A stretch of DNA of 47,023 nucleotides, taken from the NCBI GenBank assembly GCA_034096865.1, contig JAWQFJ010017548.1, positions 1-47,023 of the forward strand. The letters run 5' to 3'. Below, in pieces: positions 9,599 through 20,029 of this stretch. The DNA is from Theodoxus fluviatilis (taxonomy: Eukaryota; Mollusca; Gastropoda; Cycloneritida; Neritidae). The notes beneath the pieces were generated by a model. That model did no database searches and was not told where the DNA came from. It saw nothing but the letters and a program-made list of their open reading frames with translations. The first letter of the stretch is position 1; each line of letters begins with the position of its first letter. The position numbers were made by a program, and so were the translations under genes.

Positions 9599-9750
9599 CT
9601 CAGCCATCTCAACTCTACTCTTCTCTTGCCAGTCTTCCCTTGTCCTGAAGTTTTCTATACAGCCAACTTCATCCTTGGCCTGGGGTTGATCATCTTGTGT
9701 GTGATGTGGGGAATGTCTAACAGGTTCCTGGTGTGGACATGAGGACTTTG
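9599..9750 (-). CDS. Candidate 152-base exon, left copy
   Basis: On the minus strand it is bounded by CAAGTGCAG and GTGAGTCG. The frame is phase 2 incoming (two bases complete a codon) and phase 0 outgoing. It encodes KSSCPHQEPVRHSPHHTQDD, then QPQAKDEVGCIENFRTR and MAE. The right arm has the same exon at 34065-34216, same length, same splice sites and open frame. Preservation in both copies suggests coding, but I recognise no domain. It may be a 3' exon of the THAP-type gene or its duplicate. Confidence 0.45.
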
Positions 9751-9969
9751 CTGCACTTGCAATTGTTCGCTGGGAGATGAAGTGACATGACTGATATATG
9801 GAGATAAATATCATGTGCATCAAGTTGCATGCTGTGTTCAATATCGGATTTTATATAAACTCTTGCATGAAACATGTTTATAACTCAGTGCAGTGGCAGT
9901 GAAATTCCCACCGCTCCAGCATCCATAACATGGAGTGATATATGGCAGAACTATTGTGTTAGGGATTCG

Positions 9970-10024
9970 AGTGTGTGTGTGTGTGTCTCATTCATATAGT
10001 TTCTTGTGTGTGTGTGTGTGTGTG
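9970..10024. repeat. (TG)n microsatellites
   Basis: Two TG runs (about 9972-9986 and 10004-10024) separated by TCTCATTCATATAGTTTC. This corresponds to the right-arm unit that has expanded at 32420-32690. Confidence 0.9.
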
Positions 10025-11066
10025 TCTCTGTGTGGATGTAAGTCTGTGTGTAAGGCACTCTGAATGAGACACTGGTAGCAGGGCTGTCCAAGGCATCTTC
10101 TGGAGGCCTCTAGGTCACTATCGTGCCTTATCTTGGGCTTTGCTATGTATGCCTTCAGATTTTATGACCGCCTCAGTTGCAAACAAATTTAACAACTAAC
10201 CAAAAATTACTGCAGCAAGGTTACAAACAGATAACATTCTGCAGCTTACTCTGCAACTCTCCAGATGTAAGCAATCTTTGACCAAAAGCTGTTATGTATG
10301 GAAATGTTCAGGTTAACTTATAGGCATTTCCGTGCTAATAATCATGTGAAATGTGTGTAGCACTCATGTCCAGATAATCCAGTCAAAATGAAGGCGATGT
10401 ACATGTATACTACAGAACTTGCTGTTTGTGAGCATAAGTAATCGAGAGACAGCGCCTGACAAGTCTGGTGATGTAGTTATCTTAGTCAAAGTGTCCAAGT
10501 TAGAGAATGAGCCTCTGTGATTAAGATGGGGGAAGAGGGGGCATTGTACTTGTCTTTCAAAGCAGACTTTAGTGGTGCCTGTGTTTCTTATCTGTCATTC
10601 CACTATGTGTGGTGATATTTCAATGAAACCTGTAGATTACATAATAAACACCTATGAGCCCTGCATATGATTTGTAGTTGCTGCAAACAAGAAGAATGAG
10701 TCGCTACTTCAATGTGCCGCTTGCAGAGTGTGGAGCTGTGACCATCCATTTCAATGCATTTGTCAAGTCCCTCGGGGTGTCCATATTGTGTGTTGTGTGC
10801 CAGTTGGTTTGTGCCACCTGTGTGGCTAGTCGTTGCAGCTCAGCATCATCAGCTAGATGCTTCTTGGCCATTTCTACATTCCAACTCCAAAACACACCCC
10901 AAGTCTTATGCCAGTGTGCATGAGCAGGTGCAAAATGTGCGATGTGCTCCTGTATGTGCATAAGTAATGTATTCTGATGAGTGTGTGTCTGGAGTAGACA
11001 TCCTTCTGATGGCTTTTCTTATCATGCTGATTTTTCTTGCCACCACAAGAAGAGTATAAAATATTA

Positions 11067-11658
11067 TTGGCAATTACGGCGAGGTCTGCCATTGAGATTT
11101 CACCCAAACACACACTTGGCTCCATACATATGTAGTGAACGTTTGAGCATGCATGGAAAGACCTTGCAGGATGCTCAGCTTTCCACATACTCCACATACC
11201 AGGACAGCCTCAGACTGGCTGACCCCTCTGTACACTTGGACAGGCAAGGATGTAAATGGTGACTACGATTTGTCCCATGCCTGTGCTTGATTCCCCATCA
11301 AGCCTGGAGCACAAAGCTCCACCCATTCCATCACTTTTCCAACACATGTGGGTTGTTCTTTGTGGTAGGGAGTGGGGTGGGGAGGTCGGTTGGTGGAGTT
11401 TTGGTGGGAAGTGGGGGTTGAAGGAAATAACTTTCAAAGTAAACCAGGAATTAAATGCTTTTTTCTTTTATTTCTATCTCATTTGAAGATATGTGGTCTG
11501 TTTCACATGACCCCCAAATTCTCTCTCATACACACACACATTTCAACCCATTAAAATCCTGTACACCTTTCCTTTCCGATGTACCTGTCTCTTCAAAGCA
11601 CTGAGCATCATCTTCCTCTACTGCTTCCATCTTCACTTCCACTGGAAGCAATGCAAAC
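11067..11658. other. Left-arm segment without a partner
   Basis: Present only in the left arm. No gene recognised; G-rich stretch at 11365-11420. Confidence 0.6.
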
Positions 11659-11988
11659 TCATCTGCTGTCAGATGTACTACAGTCTTCATCCACTGGTTC
11701 TGTCTTCACTACCACTGGAGGTGCTGCACTCTCCTGGGTAGTCCAAGCCACTCCTCTCTCGTCATAGCACTGAGCATCACCATCTTCATCTACTGGTTCT
11801 GTCTTTATTACTGGAGGTGCTGCATTCTCTTGTGTAGGCCAAGCCACTCCTCTCTCATCATAGCACTGAGCATCACCATCTTCATCTTCTGGTTTCTTCT
11901 TCACTACTACTAGAGGCGTAGTCTTGCTGGTCTCTGGGTCCAACAACTTGACCACTTGAACCAGAGGTGTCTTGGGAACCTCTGCACC
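11659..11988 (-). CDS. Shortened paralogue of the THAP-gene repeat exon
   Basis: Minus-strand exon after CTTCACAG. It starts GAEVPKTPLVQVVKLLDPET, as in the right-arm exon at 30416, and ends at TGA after EDCSTSDSR. It has only about three 32-residue units (KKPEDEDGDAQCYDERGVAW, IKTEPVDEDGD, VKTEPVDED), against six on the right. The long central part of the right exon (about 100 residues, proline-rich) is missing. The first unit has lost its psi-K-x-E motif (VKKKP). No matching THAP exon is visible on this strand, so it may be a gene fragment or part of a different gene. Confidence 0.6.
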   Translation of the reverse strand, partial: GAEVPKTPLVQVVKLLDPETSKTTPLVVVKKKPEDEDGDAQCYDERGVAWPTQENAAPPVIKTEPVDEDGDAQCYDERGVAWTTQESAAPPVVVKTEPVDEDCSTSDSR

Positions 11989-12374
11989 CTGTGAAGTAAG
12001 CACACAGCATTTTGGGGGAATTTGCAGAGGATCACATGCATATTTAATTAACTCATGGAAGTACTTTTTAGTGTAAATTAAAAGACTGATTAAACTTTTC
12101 CAACATCCATTATAAATGTACATTCAATACATACTTTCTGGACAGCAAATATGAAAGAGAAAAGTGTGAGAGACAAATAAACCTTCCCATGATCAAAGAA
12201 CAATTCCAGGTAAGCAGTCTGTCAGATGACAGAAACAGAATTGTCCCTCTGAAAATTTGCTCCAGGCAGGACAAAGCCCTTGGGATTTTTACTGGAAAGC
12301 TGATGATTTAAAAAAAAGGGGGAATGAGTAAGTTTTATATAAGCATTATCTGTGGCCATTTTTTCAGGCCACAG

Positions 12375-13106
12375 AGATGCAAACATATTCAAACTTTTAA
12401 CTGCATATTATATAGATAACTGAAATTTATTACAAAGACATACAGAATTACGGAGAATATTACAACCTGACATTCAATAACAACAGAGAGAGAGAGAGAA
12501 TAGCAGGCGCATATCCCTAACAAAATGATAAAGTTTGGAAGTTATTTTTAATGTCGCTTAAAAATCACTTTGAACACCTCCAGTGACCTTGTCATAGCAA
12601 GGTCAACTAAAGAAAAATAACCACACAAATCTCCTAATTATACTAAGAAAATAGGGTTGTTGTCGTTAAACAGTCATATTTGCAAATGGAATAACTTGAA
12701 AAAATTTGGCGACATAAATTATTAATAAAGACTGGTTTCCCAACATTCTGAGAAACTGTGGAATGTGCTCTAAAAATAATTCTCATGATAAAAAACAATG
12801 AATGGCAATGATTTTCCCAAAGAAAATCTTTGACTATAGTCACTTCACCAAAAATGGTCACCTTTCCCTTACAAACAGCTTTCTACAAGAAGTACTGAAT
12901 GTGCTACTACTAGGAAATTTGGCATGCTAGCTCCTAAGAGACCCCCGTGCCGTTAGGGCAAAAATATTTGTTCTGGTACCAGTAGTTTCCCATGTTTAGA
13001 AACATATGGAGGTACTATATGAAGATCCTAAACAATTTTAGTGGATAAAACACGTTCTGGAGGAACACTGGGGTAAAGAAATGTAGGAATCGGCAGCTGT
13101 GTCCAA
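12375..13106. other. Intergenic, no gene seen
   Basis: AT-rich sequence with a short GA run at 12486-12500. I recognise nothing else. Confidence 0.6.
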
Positions 13107-13142
13107 GAATTGAATTGAATTGAATTGAATTGAATTGAATTT
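13107..13142. repeat. (GAATT)n pentanucleotide repeat
   Basis: Seven near-perfect GAATT units followed by TTATTGTTTAAGGTCCAATG. Read on the minus strand, the repeat could be the 3' tail of a LINE running leftward, but no coding remains are visible beside it. Confidence 0.9.
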
Positions 13143-13414
13143 ATTGTTTAAGGTCCAATGAACCATGTACGGTTAGAGCTGGACCACGGGAAGGGGGGAG
13201 GAGGGAGGTGGGGCCACTTGTCAAGTGATTCCTGTTTACAAATGCACTAACCCATTACTTCTCTTAACTCGGGATATTTGCTAGCGTGGTTTTCATTCCA
13301 TTTCGTTACCGACTTTTATGAATTGTTGCTTTGCAGCTAAGTAATCTAGATCACCCAACAATTTATCGTTTGCATCCTCGGAAGTCGCACTACTGTTATA
13401 TTTTGTTTACAATG

Positions 13415-13445
<31 letters not shown>

Positions 13446-13474
13446 TTCTTTCTCTCACTCTCTCTTTCAAAGGT

Positions 13475-13880
13475 TTTCAAAGAGGCGTTAGTTAAATTTT
13501 GTTTTGGTACCAGTGAACTGTATATCCACAAGCACCGATTCGAGACAATGATCCAATTATTGTGTCCATCGTGCCAGGAGGAGGACGAAAACGAATACCA
13601 TGTTTTAATTAGATGTCCAGCCGTGAGCGATTTACGAATCAAATATTTGGTTACTCAAGTACGGGAAGATGTCAATGTATTTGTATACTTTATGGGAGCA
13701 AACCATTTTACGAGCTGTTTGCACCTATCTTTATCTTGTGATGAAAAGGAGAGAAGTTGCTATATTGGAGTTGAATGGAGTTTTGTCATAAATGTAGCAA
13801 ATTATGCAGATTGTGTTGTATAGTCATTTGTAATGGGCTGGTGGCCCTATCAATAAAGTTTCGAGTTCAAAAAAAAGAAA
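13475..13880 (+). mobile_element. LINE 3' end with C-terminal CCHC motif and A-rich tail
   Basis: The plus-strand frame reads VKFCFG, then HKHRFET and CPSCQEEDENEYHVLIRCP, the C..C.....H....C knuckle typical of the C terminus of non-LTR retrotransposon ORF2 after RNase H. It closes near 13823 and is followed by CAATAAAG and an A8 run at about 13870. Upstream reverse transcriptase is absent, so this is a 5'-truncated copy. The clade cannot be fixed from so little. Confidence 0.65.
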
Positions 13881-13949
13881 GTGGAATCAACTAATGTGTA
13901 TGGATTACTGAATAGGCACTCTTGAGATAATCAAACATGCATATTACTC

Positions 13950-14144
13950 TACTAAAATGTGACCTACTTGGACTGGTTTTTTGTGTGTGCATCCATCAAG
14001 CTTCCACTGTGTCACAAACTGCTGGACAGCCTTATCTTGGTGGAAAAACACATTTCCATGTCTGGACTTTGTGCCACTGTCACCGCACTCTTTGTGGACA
14101 AGGCCAAAGTTACCATCAAGTGCAATCACTGAACGGCTGGGATC
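13950..14144 (-). pseudogene. KDZ-transposase-like exon fragment
   Basis: After TTTTTACTTCTGCAG on the minus strand the frame reads DPSRSVIALDGNFGLVHKEC, then GDSGTKSRHGNVFFHQDKAV and QQFVTQWKLDG. The (I/V).LDGNF.L..K pattern recalls Kyakuja-Dileera-Zisupton (KDZ) transposases, which have an early catalytic D in such a context. No clear 3' splice donor is visible, and the exon at 16485-16777 does not join in phase. I call it a fragment, with modest certainty about the family. Confidence 0.4.
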
Positions 14145-14189
14145 CTGCAGAAGTAAAAACAGAAACAACACACACACAAAATCAATCAC

Positions 14190-14664
14190 TTTCAGTGATT
14201 CACATTTTCTGATTTTTCATTGTAAGAATTGGATTAAATGATTGCAGTATACTTTTATTTACATATTAGTTTGACCTGTTGACACAAATCATTTGGATCA
14301 AAGCGATATAAAAACGCTCACACTAGACCTACCATGTTCCATTAACCAAAGACTTTATTTCGCCATGCTTTTTAGAAGCACAAGTGCTCTTGTCATAGAA
14401 TTTCTTTTTCAGGTGCCTATGGTTGACCTAATTCCCAAGCAAGCCAAACCTTGAAGCTTTACGAAATCAGGTCCCAATATAATCAATTGACGTTATGAGT
14501 TGAGCATATTATTATATGTTATGGGTACAATGCACGTTGACATGCTGATCAAAAACATTTATAACTTACGAGTCAAAATTCCAGAAAAAGAGATTCAGGG
14601 TGAGTGGTTTTTATTTTGGAACATGAAATCACAAGACTTGGATGCGTGGGTCAATATGTTTTAA
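14190..14664. other. Intergenic, no gene seen
   Basis: AT-rich. Nothing recognised. Confidence 0.6.
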
Positions 14665-15840
14665 CAAGAAGGGCAAAGCCCATACGACTCACATGCTTGA
14701 CCTTGACCTTTACATGACCTTGACCTTCAGGTGACCTTCAAGGTCAAGGTCAAACAACTAAACCTAGCAATGACATCATACACTAAGAACTGCTTTACAC
14801 ATTTTCCCTACAAAAATACATGTGACCTTGACCCAAGGTCAAGGTCATCCAAGGTCATACAACACAAAGCTGTTAATTCAAGACATACTAAGCACAATGG
14901 TGCTTATTGGCACTTTCTACCATGAGATATGGTCACTTTTAGTGGTTCACTACCCCATTTTGGTCACATTTCATAAGAGTCAAAGTGACCTTGACCTTGA
15001 TGATATGTGACCAAATGTGTCTCATGATGAAAGTATAACATGTGTACTACTATGTTATGAAGTTTGGAAGAGTTATCTTCCATAGTTCAGGGTCAAGGTC
15101 ACTTCAAAATATGTATAAAATCCAACTTTGAAGAGCTCCTGTGACCTTGACCTTGAAGCAAGGTCAAGTCACTATGTATGTTTTTTGTCGCCTTGTCATC
15201 CTACACTATCATGCCAAATTGGGTGTTGATAGGCTTAATAGTCTCCGAGAAAAATCCAACGTTAAAGTTTTTTACGGATTACAGGACGCCCGGACGCCTG
15301 GTCTGCCAGACGCCCGGACGGACGCCCGGACGGACGAGACGGGTGACCTAGTATGAAAGTATAACATCTACTACAATGTTATGAAGTTTGGAAGAGTTAT
15401 CTTCCATAGTTCAGGGTCAAGGTCACTTCAAAATATGTATACAATTCAACTTTAAAGAGCCCCTGTGACCTTAACCTTGAAGCAAGGTCAATCAAACTGG
15501 AATCAAAAGATAGGGATTACTTTGCCCTATACACCATATATAGGTCAGGTATCCAATCTAAAGAACTTCAGAGAAAATTGGGAAAATGTGAATAATGGCT
15601 GTTTTTTAGACAACATTTACGGCCCCTGCGACCTTGACCTTGAAGCAAGGTCAAGTCACTATGTATGTTTTTTGTACGCTTTGTCATACACCATTATGCC
15701 AAATTGGGTGTTGATAGACTTAATAGTCTCCGAGAAAAATCCAACGTTATAGGTTTTCACGGCCGGCCGGATGGCTGGACGCCCGGACGGACGACACGGG
15801 TGAGTACATAGACTCACTTTTGCTTCGCATGTGAGTCAAA
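14665..15840 (+). mobile_element. TGACCTTGACCTTGA-rich interspersed element, hairpin ends
   Basis: Begins AAGGGCAAAGCCCATACGAC (with a GGGC/GCCC hairpin) and ends GCATGTGAGTCAAAA. GACTCACATGC (14686-14696) and GCATGTGAGTC (15827-15837) are perfect inverted repeats. The right end also folds on itself (GACTCAC 15811-15817 with GTGAGTC 15831-15837). Inside are many TGACCTT/AAGGTCA motifs and a (G)GACGCCCGGACGGACG stretch before the end. A block of about 300 bases (about 15042-15345) is repeated at 15350-15490 and 15620-15800. No protein. A short copy lies at 25835-26020. Similar sequences are common in gastropods (general recollection). Confidence 0.75.
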
Positions 15841-16484
15841 AACGGATTTTAACAGCTTCTGTTCAAAACCAGATTCTGGAAATTTAATACAAACTGAATC
15901 AATAGGACCTAACTTCAATTAGTGTTCTAAATTTCAAGAAAATCCGTCCATTAATTAGTTTCTTAGATATGACACCTGACAACAATAAAGATTGATATTG
16001 ACCCCTTGCCTGTTGATTGCGACATGAACATTTTATACAAGGACAAGAATCATGCATCTTATGTCATGACCGTCAAAGAAATAACTATGGTCAAAAAATT
16101 ATACAATGAAAGAATAAAGAATAATTAGGGGTGCATGTTGGCTGAATGGGCAGAGCAATGGCAGCCTGTGAGCAATGGCAGCCTGTGAGCAATGCCACTA
16201 ACTGGTGGTCATTCTATCATGGGGTCAGATCCTGCTGGCAGCAGATGATATCTCACACCGAATAAAGAATTTTAGGCTTGGACAAGTATTGTTGCTTCTC
16301 CTCCAGTCCAGGTCCTCCCACAGAAAAATGTGTAATAGTATAGGACTTAAAGTAGGCGCGATAATATGGCTGCGCGATGTCTATTGAAGAGAGTAATTAT
16401 CCATTTATCATAAAAGTGACCCCCAAAATTATTAAAAGAAAAAAAGAAAAAAGAAAGCAGAACATTTTAATTTAAAATAATTAC
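15841..16484. other. Intergenic, no gene seen
   Basis: Contains a 25-base tandem duplication (AGCAATGGCAGCCTGTG...) at about 16152-16190, in a possible SINE-like stretch that I could not confirm. Confidence 0.5.
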
Positions 16485-16777
16485 CATTTTACAGATGGCA
16501 CATGAATGCAGGCCAGCAGCTCAGGACTCCCTTTGCGCATCATCTCACTCCGGTGGTGACGGTATACATTGATGGCCCCTAGGAGATTTCTGTAGAGGTT
16601 CGGATTCTTGTTGGCACATGCCTTCAATCCCATCAGAAAATTCAACTCTTTCAGAGATATATAAAGGCCTGCACTGCCATGCAGCCATAAAGCTGCATGC
16701 ATGCGCACAACTCCATCAACTGCATGGTGAATGCAAACTGGGGGTTGGAAGGAGTGGCTGGCCATAGTCCATGTCAC
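16485..16777 (-). CDS. Unidentified exon candidate
   Basis: Minus-strand open frame ending at a GTAATT donor (phase 2). It starts MTWTMASHSFQPP, then VDGVVRMHAALWLHGSAGLY, LKELNFLMGLKACANKNPNL and a basic tail with INVYRHHRSEMM. Codon use looks like a real exon and the strand has few alternatives. I do not recognise the family. It could belong with the KDZ-like fragment at 13950-14144, but the phases do not join directly. Confidence 0.35.
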
Positions 16778-16969
16778 AACAGTGTCACTGCAAGCTACTC
16801 ATGGCCACATGACCAGACTTTGACATCCAAGGAGAAATCTGAAAAGAAAACTTTAGTCTACAACTTTTCAAGACTGCTAAGTTTTTACTAACTTTTGTAG
16901 CACAATAATTAAGCGCACAGTATAGCAAAGATCCTATATACACTATATATAGGGTCTTTGGTATAGCTA

Positions 16970-17210
16970 TATGTGGAGTCAGGCAGTACAGTTAATTAGT
17001 GCACTAAGCTAGCAACCTGAAGGTTGTGATTTGAATCCTGGGTGGAGTGAAGTTTTCCCATACTCATGACTCCATAAGCAACAACTTAAATGTCTGCTAG
17101 TTTCAGTATAATGTGACTAGTGGTCCCTTTGGATTAGAGCTGGAGACAACAAACCACACAACCGTGACAATGGGCTACCACCCTCTACGTCATATATAAA
17201 CCATCTTTTC
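16970..17210 (+). mobile_element. Possible tRNA-derived SINE
   Basis: TTAGTGCACTAAGCTAGCAA followed 20 bases later by GTTGTGATTTGAATCCTGGG resembles a tRNA A box/B box pair (B box consensus GGTTCGAATCC). The body then runs to about 17210. The resemblance is moderate and no target duplication was found. Confidence 0.35.
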
Positions 17211-17429
17211 TGTCTGACTCTATATATCATTCGTATCATATTGTTGTTGGCGGCCGTCAATCTTGTGAAGTGATTGATAAGCGCTCTTGGGAAATATTCC
17301 AGTTCGTTTTAACACTGTCTGCTATAGGACATTCTCATTAACCGTACCCTGCAGGAGTAATCCTCTGCGCTCTCTGTCGAAAAATAACGCGTTAGGTAGA
17401 ACCAGGCAATTCCAGTTGCATTCTGGAAC

Positions 17430-17720
17430 ATGGCGTCTGCACTGAATACTAGATCGCTCAAAGTATGTGGGGGTGGAAAACGTTACTGTGTCATTTGCCA
17501 TAACCATTGTGGTAAAATTATTGATGGAAGAGTTGTCAAGCTACATTGCTTGCATTCCAGCAAACAAGCAACTTAAACGAGCCTGGGAGCAGCGCTTACG
17601 TTTGGATTCGGCAAGATTACAACAGGGTCAAAGATCCACGCGTTTGCTCTGAACATTTCGTTCGAAACCGTGGACCTGTATTTGGTGATGACGTCCCATC
17701 TGTCTTCCCGAATCGAACTT
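17430..17720 (+). pseudogene. Broken THAP-type zinc finger
   Basis: From an ATG at 17430 the frame reads MASALNTRSLKVCGG, then RYCVICHNHCGK, and stops after KQAT. A second frame continues ANKQLKRAWEQRLRLDS. A third reads KDPRVCSEHFVRNRGPVFGD. Together these make the C2CH layout of a THAP finger (C..C, W in the middle, C..HF, then a PSVFP-like AVPTIF motif). Two shifts of frame are needed, so as it stands it is not translatable. An intact THAP exon follows 380 bases downstream. Assembly error is a possible alternative. Confidence 0.65.
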
Positions 17721-18099
17721 TTCAACTCTCTACGGTTAGTAAATTATTAGCAAAGATCCTGTCTGCGCGAAACGCGTCTGCCAGTGCCGTCTTACGCAGA
17801 AAACCAGCTGGGGCACTGCTCTCTTCCGGTCTAATGTCTGGGCAGGTTCCATTGTCCCACCAGGTCCGCACAGCAATAGAATGTAATGGTTATTTCTTGT
17901 GCTGTGCTTTATCAGCTCTAGCTGAATTCAGTTGTGCAAAAACATGATGCAATTTGCGGATTGTAGAGTCAGAGGTTGAAGTTGGACTGACAATTCGTTG
18001 AATATGAAGTGTGTTCTTTGACGTAGCGTCTGCTTAAAAGCACAGTGGAAATATTCCAGCTACTCTACGTCTGTGGGATTCAGAGTGTTTTGACAGAAC
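17721..18099 (+). other. Interval between the two THAP sequences
   Basis: Holds an open frame continuing from the broken THAP finger but no recognised domain. It likely contains the promoter and 5' UTR of the THAP gene starting at 18100. Confidence 0.5.
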
Positions 18100-18304
18100 A
18101 TGCCAGGAAATAACTGTGCAATTGTTGGTTGCGGAGCCTGCAAAGGCCGAAATAGAGGGCTGTCGTTCCACAGAATAAAAAAACACAACGACCCTGAATG
18201 GGAGCGAGCGCTCATTAACGCTGTGAACCGTGCCGACGCAAACTTCAACAAGGACAGAGCAACTATCTGCTCCAGACATTTCAAGCCGGAGTGCATCAAA
18301 GTCG
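18100..18304 (+). CDS. THAP-domain protein, exon 1 (N-terminal part of the finger)
   Basis: THAP fingers are C2CH zinc modules that bind DNA in nuclear regulators and in P-element-type transposases. From the ATG at 18100: MPGNNCAIVGCGACKGRNRG, then FHRIKKHNDPEWERAL and ICSRHFKPECIKVG. The C....C pair, the central W, C..HF and the short basic loops fit the family. The exon stops at GTGAGT in phase 1, before the AVPTIF-like box. That box is found in phase in the exon at 27892. The intervening 9.6-kb intron contains a whole Harbinger transposon. The start lies at the canonical N-terminal position for a THAP finger. Confidence 0.88.
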
Positions 18305-18392
18305 GTGAGTAGATGTATGTTTTCTCTTTAATTTCATTTTTAGTAATCAAGATTGTTCATGCAATTGCTCATAGTCATATACTGTATACTAT

Positions 18393-18458
<66 letters not shown>

Positions 18459-18479
18459 GAGAGACAGACAGAGACAGAG

Positions 18480-18538
<59 letters not shown>

Positions 18539-19344
18539 ATCAATCTGTCATCCTTACTTTTCAGTACTATTGTTGCATTTCCTAGATTGGTAAATATGTA
18601 ACAAAAAACTGAAATCCAGTTTGTAGGGTCCTGCAGCATAGAATGGGAGTCTAATGTTCAAAGCAGACTCAGAAGGGTAGCCTGTGAAGGGTGCATGCAC
18701 AGATATGGTCAAGAGTACGCAGGTGCTGAGGGAGCCAATTTCACTACCCTACCTCAAAACAGAGCCTCTTTCTCCTCACACTGTCAACTCACACAATCCA
18801 AACTTGTTTCATGTTGTTGACAAAAGATCGATGTTTCTGCACATGTGTTTGATGCTTAATAAATCTTCTTCAACTTTGATGTTTTTCATGTTTTGCGCGA
18901 AAGATTGAATGAGAGAAAGTGTGACGCTGCGGTGTAAAGTTAAGTTAAGACGAATGCTAACCTCTAATTTGACTAACAATTATGGTTTTATTTCATTTCT
19001 TCTTGACCTAGGAGCAAAAATATCAATAATAATTGGATGTTGAAGCTGCAATAAAGTTTTTGTGTTGAATAGTTTAGTTGTATTTGAAGAAGACAGTTTG
19101 GAGTCTTATCTTGACACTACCACTCATTCAGAAAAAGAGCCACAAAAGATAAACTAAAGATTACATTCAGTTTTTCTTTTCTGTACAGTTTAGACATCAC
19201 CTAATGCATCATATTTAAATGGGAAATGAAGAGAGTATCATTACTCATTTACTGTATCAGAAAGTTTATTTTGAAATATTTGTGTCACACAATATTCAGC
19301 ACCTCTGTACTCTTGACCATATGCATACATGATGCACTGCAAAC
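18305..19344 (+). other. THAP gene intron 1, left part
   Basis: Non-coding intron; holds the GA microsatellite at 18397-18538 and otherwise AT-rich sequence with no gene seen. Confidence 0.7.
18397..18538. repeat. (GA)n microsatellite with CAGA variants
   Basis: Nearly pure GA repeat interrupted by CAGACAGA units. Open frames across it (RERERE.., SLSLSL..) are repeat artefacts. Confidence 0.97.
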
Positions 19345-19622
19345 CTGGGGCCGGTTGCTCAACAGATGGCAACCTGCCAGCTAAATTAGTGCCAGTTAGT
19401 GACTAGTTGCAAGGTAACTAGCTAGCAGTTAGGCGCACTATCTATCGGAGTTGCACAGCGTCAATTTAACTGAAAGCTAGTTACCTTGAAGCTAACGCGA
19501 GTAGCTGATTGTTAGTCCTGCTATGTCACAAGGTAATAAACAAAGCTTTTTCATTGGTTAGTTAATGAATGCAACGAGCTATTTGATTGAGTGGGTTGGG
19601 GGATTCCCTGCGAAACACTACA

Positions 19623-20029
19623 ATGGCGGCCTCCGCAAAACGTATGAGAAAAGAGAACTTCTCTTCCTGTGAAGTTTTAGCCTTGATAGAAGCATTTTCT
19701 GCCGACAAGACGCTGCTCCAAAGCAAGCTGAAAAGCAGCCTCACCAACGCAGACAAGCAAATAGCTTGGGCTACAGTGACTGAAGCGATGAATACCGTGT
19801 CCACTGTCGGCAGAAGCATTAGCGAAGTCAAGGAGAAATGGAGCAAACTAGCTTCAGATGCTCGGGTGCAGCTGCGGGAATCCGCCAACAGGATCGGGGA
19901 AAGCTCGCGAGATGCCTTTCCTCGATCTCATGGAAGATATTTTTGGAGAATCTTCCTTAATTGAAGGGATTGAAGGCGGCATCGACACGGGCGAGGTTGG
20001 ATCGAACCTTCAGCAAGAAGAAGCCGAAG
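19623..20029 (+). pseudogene. Harbinger Myb/SANT-like protein, exon A (frameshifted)
   Basis: Starts MAASAKRMRKENFSSCEVLA, then LIEAF, LTNADKQIAWATVTEAMN and ISEVKEKWSKL. This is the trihelix Myb/SANT-like domain of Harbinger second ORFs and of NAIF1-type proteins, which help the transposase enter the nucleus and bind the ends. After RESANRIG the conserved continuation (LMEDIFGESSLIEGIEGGID) is found one frame over. The shift falls at a GGGG run near 19897-19900. It ends GCCGAAG before GTAAGC, phase 1 in the downstream frame. Either the copy is inactive or a homopolymer base was lost in assembly. Confidence 0.8.

Larger units (their letters stand above)
9575..12374 (-). repeat. Left arm of a large inverted segmental duplication
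   Basis: Three blocks match the right arm in reverse complement: 9575-9960 with about 33840-34240, about 9970-11066 with about 31567-32500, and 11659-12374 with 30028-31330. The outer edge reads CCTGTGATGTTGGAG; the inner edge is GGCCATTTTTTCAGGCCACAG. Segment 11067-11658 has no partner. The arm carries minus-strand versions of exons of the THAP gene. Confidence 0.9.

Noticed and set aside
10678..11262. Open frames on both strands in the left arm (e.g. 10678-10923)
   Set aside because: The matching right-arm segment (31567-31870) does not keep the same frames, so there is no sign of coding constraint.
16131..16330. Possible tRNA-derived SINE head (GGTGCATGTTGGCTGAATGG...GGTCAGATCCTG)
   Set aside because: A and B box matches are too weak and a local duplication confuses the structure.
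18313..18639. RERERE and SLSLSL frames
   Set aside because: GA microsatellite artefacts.
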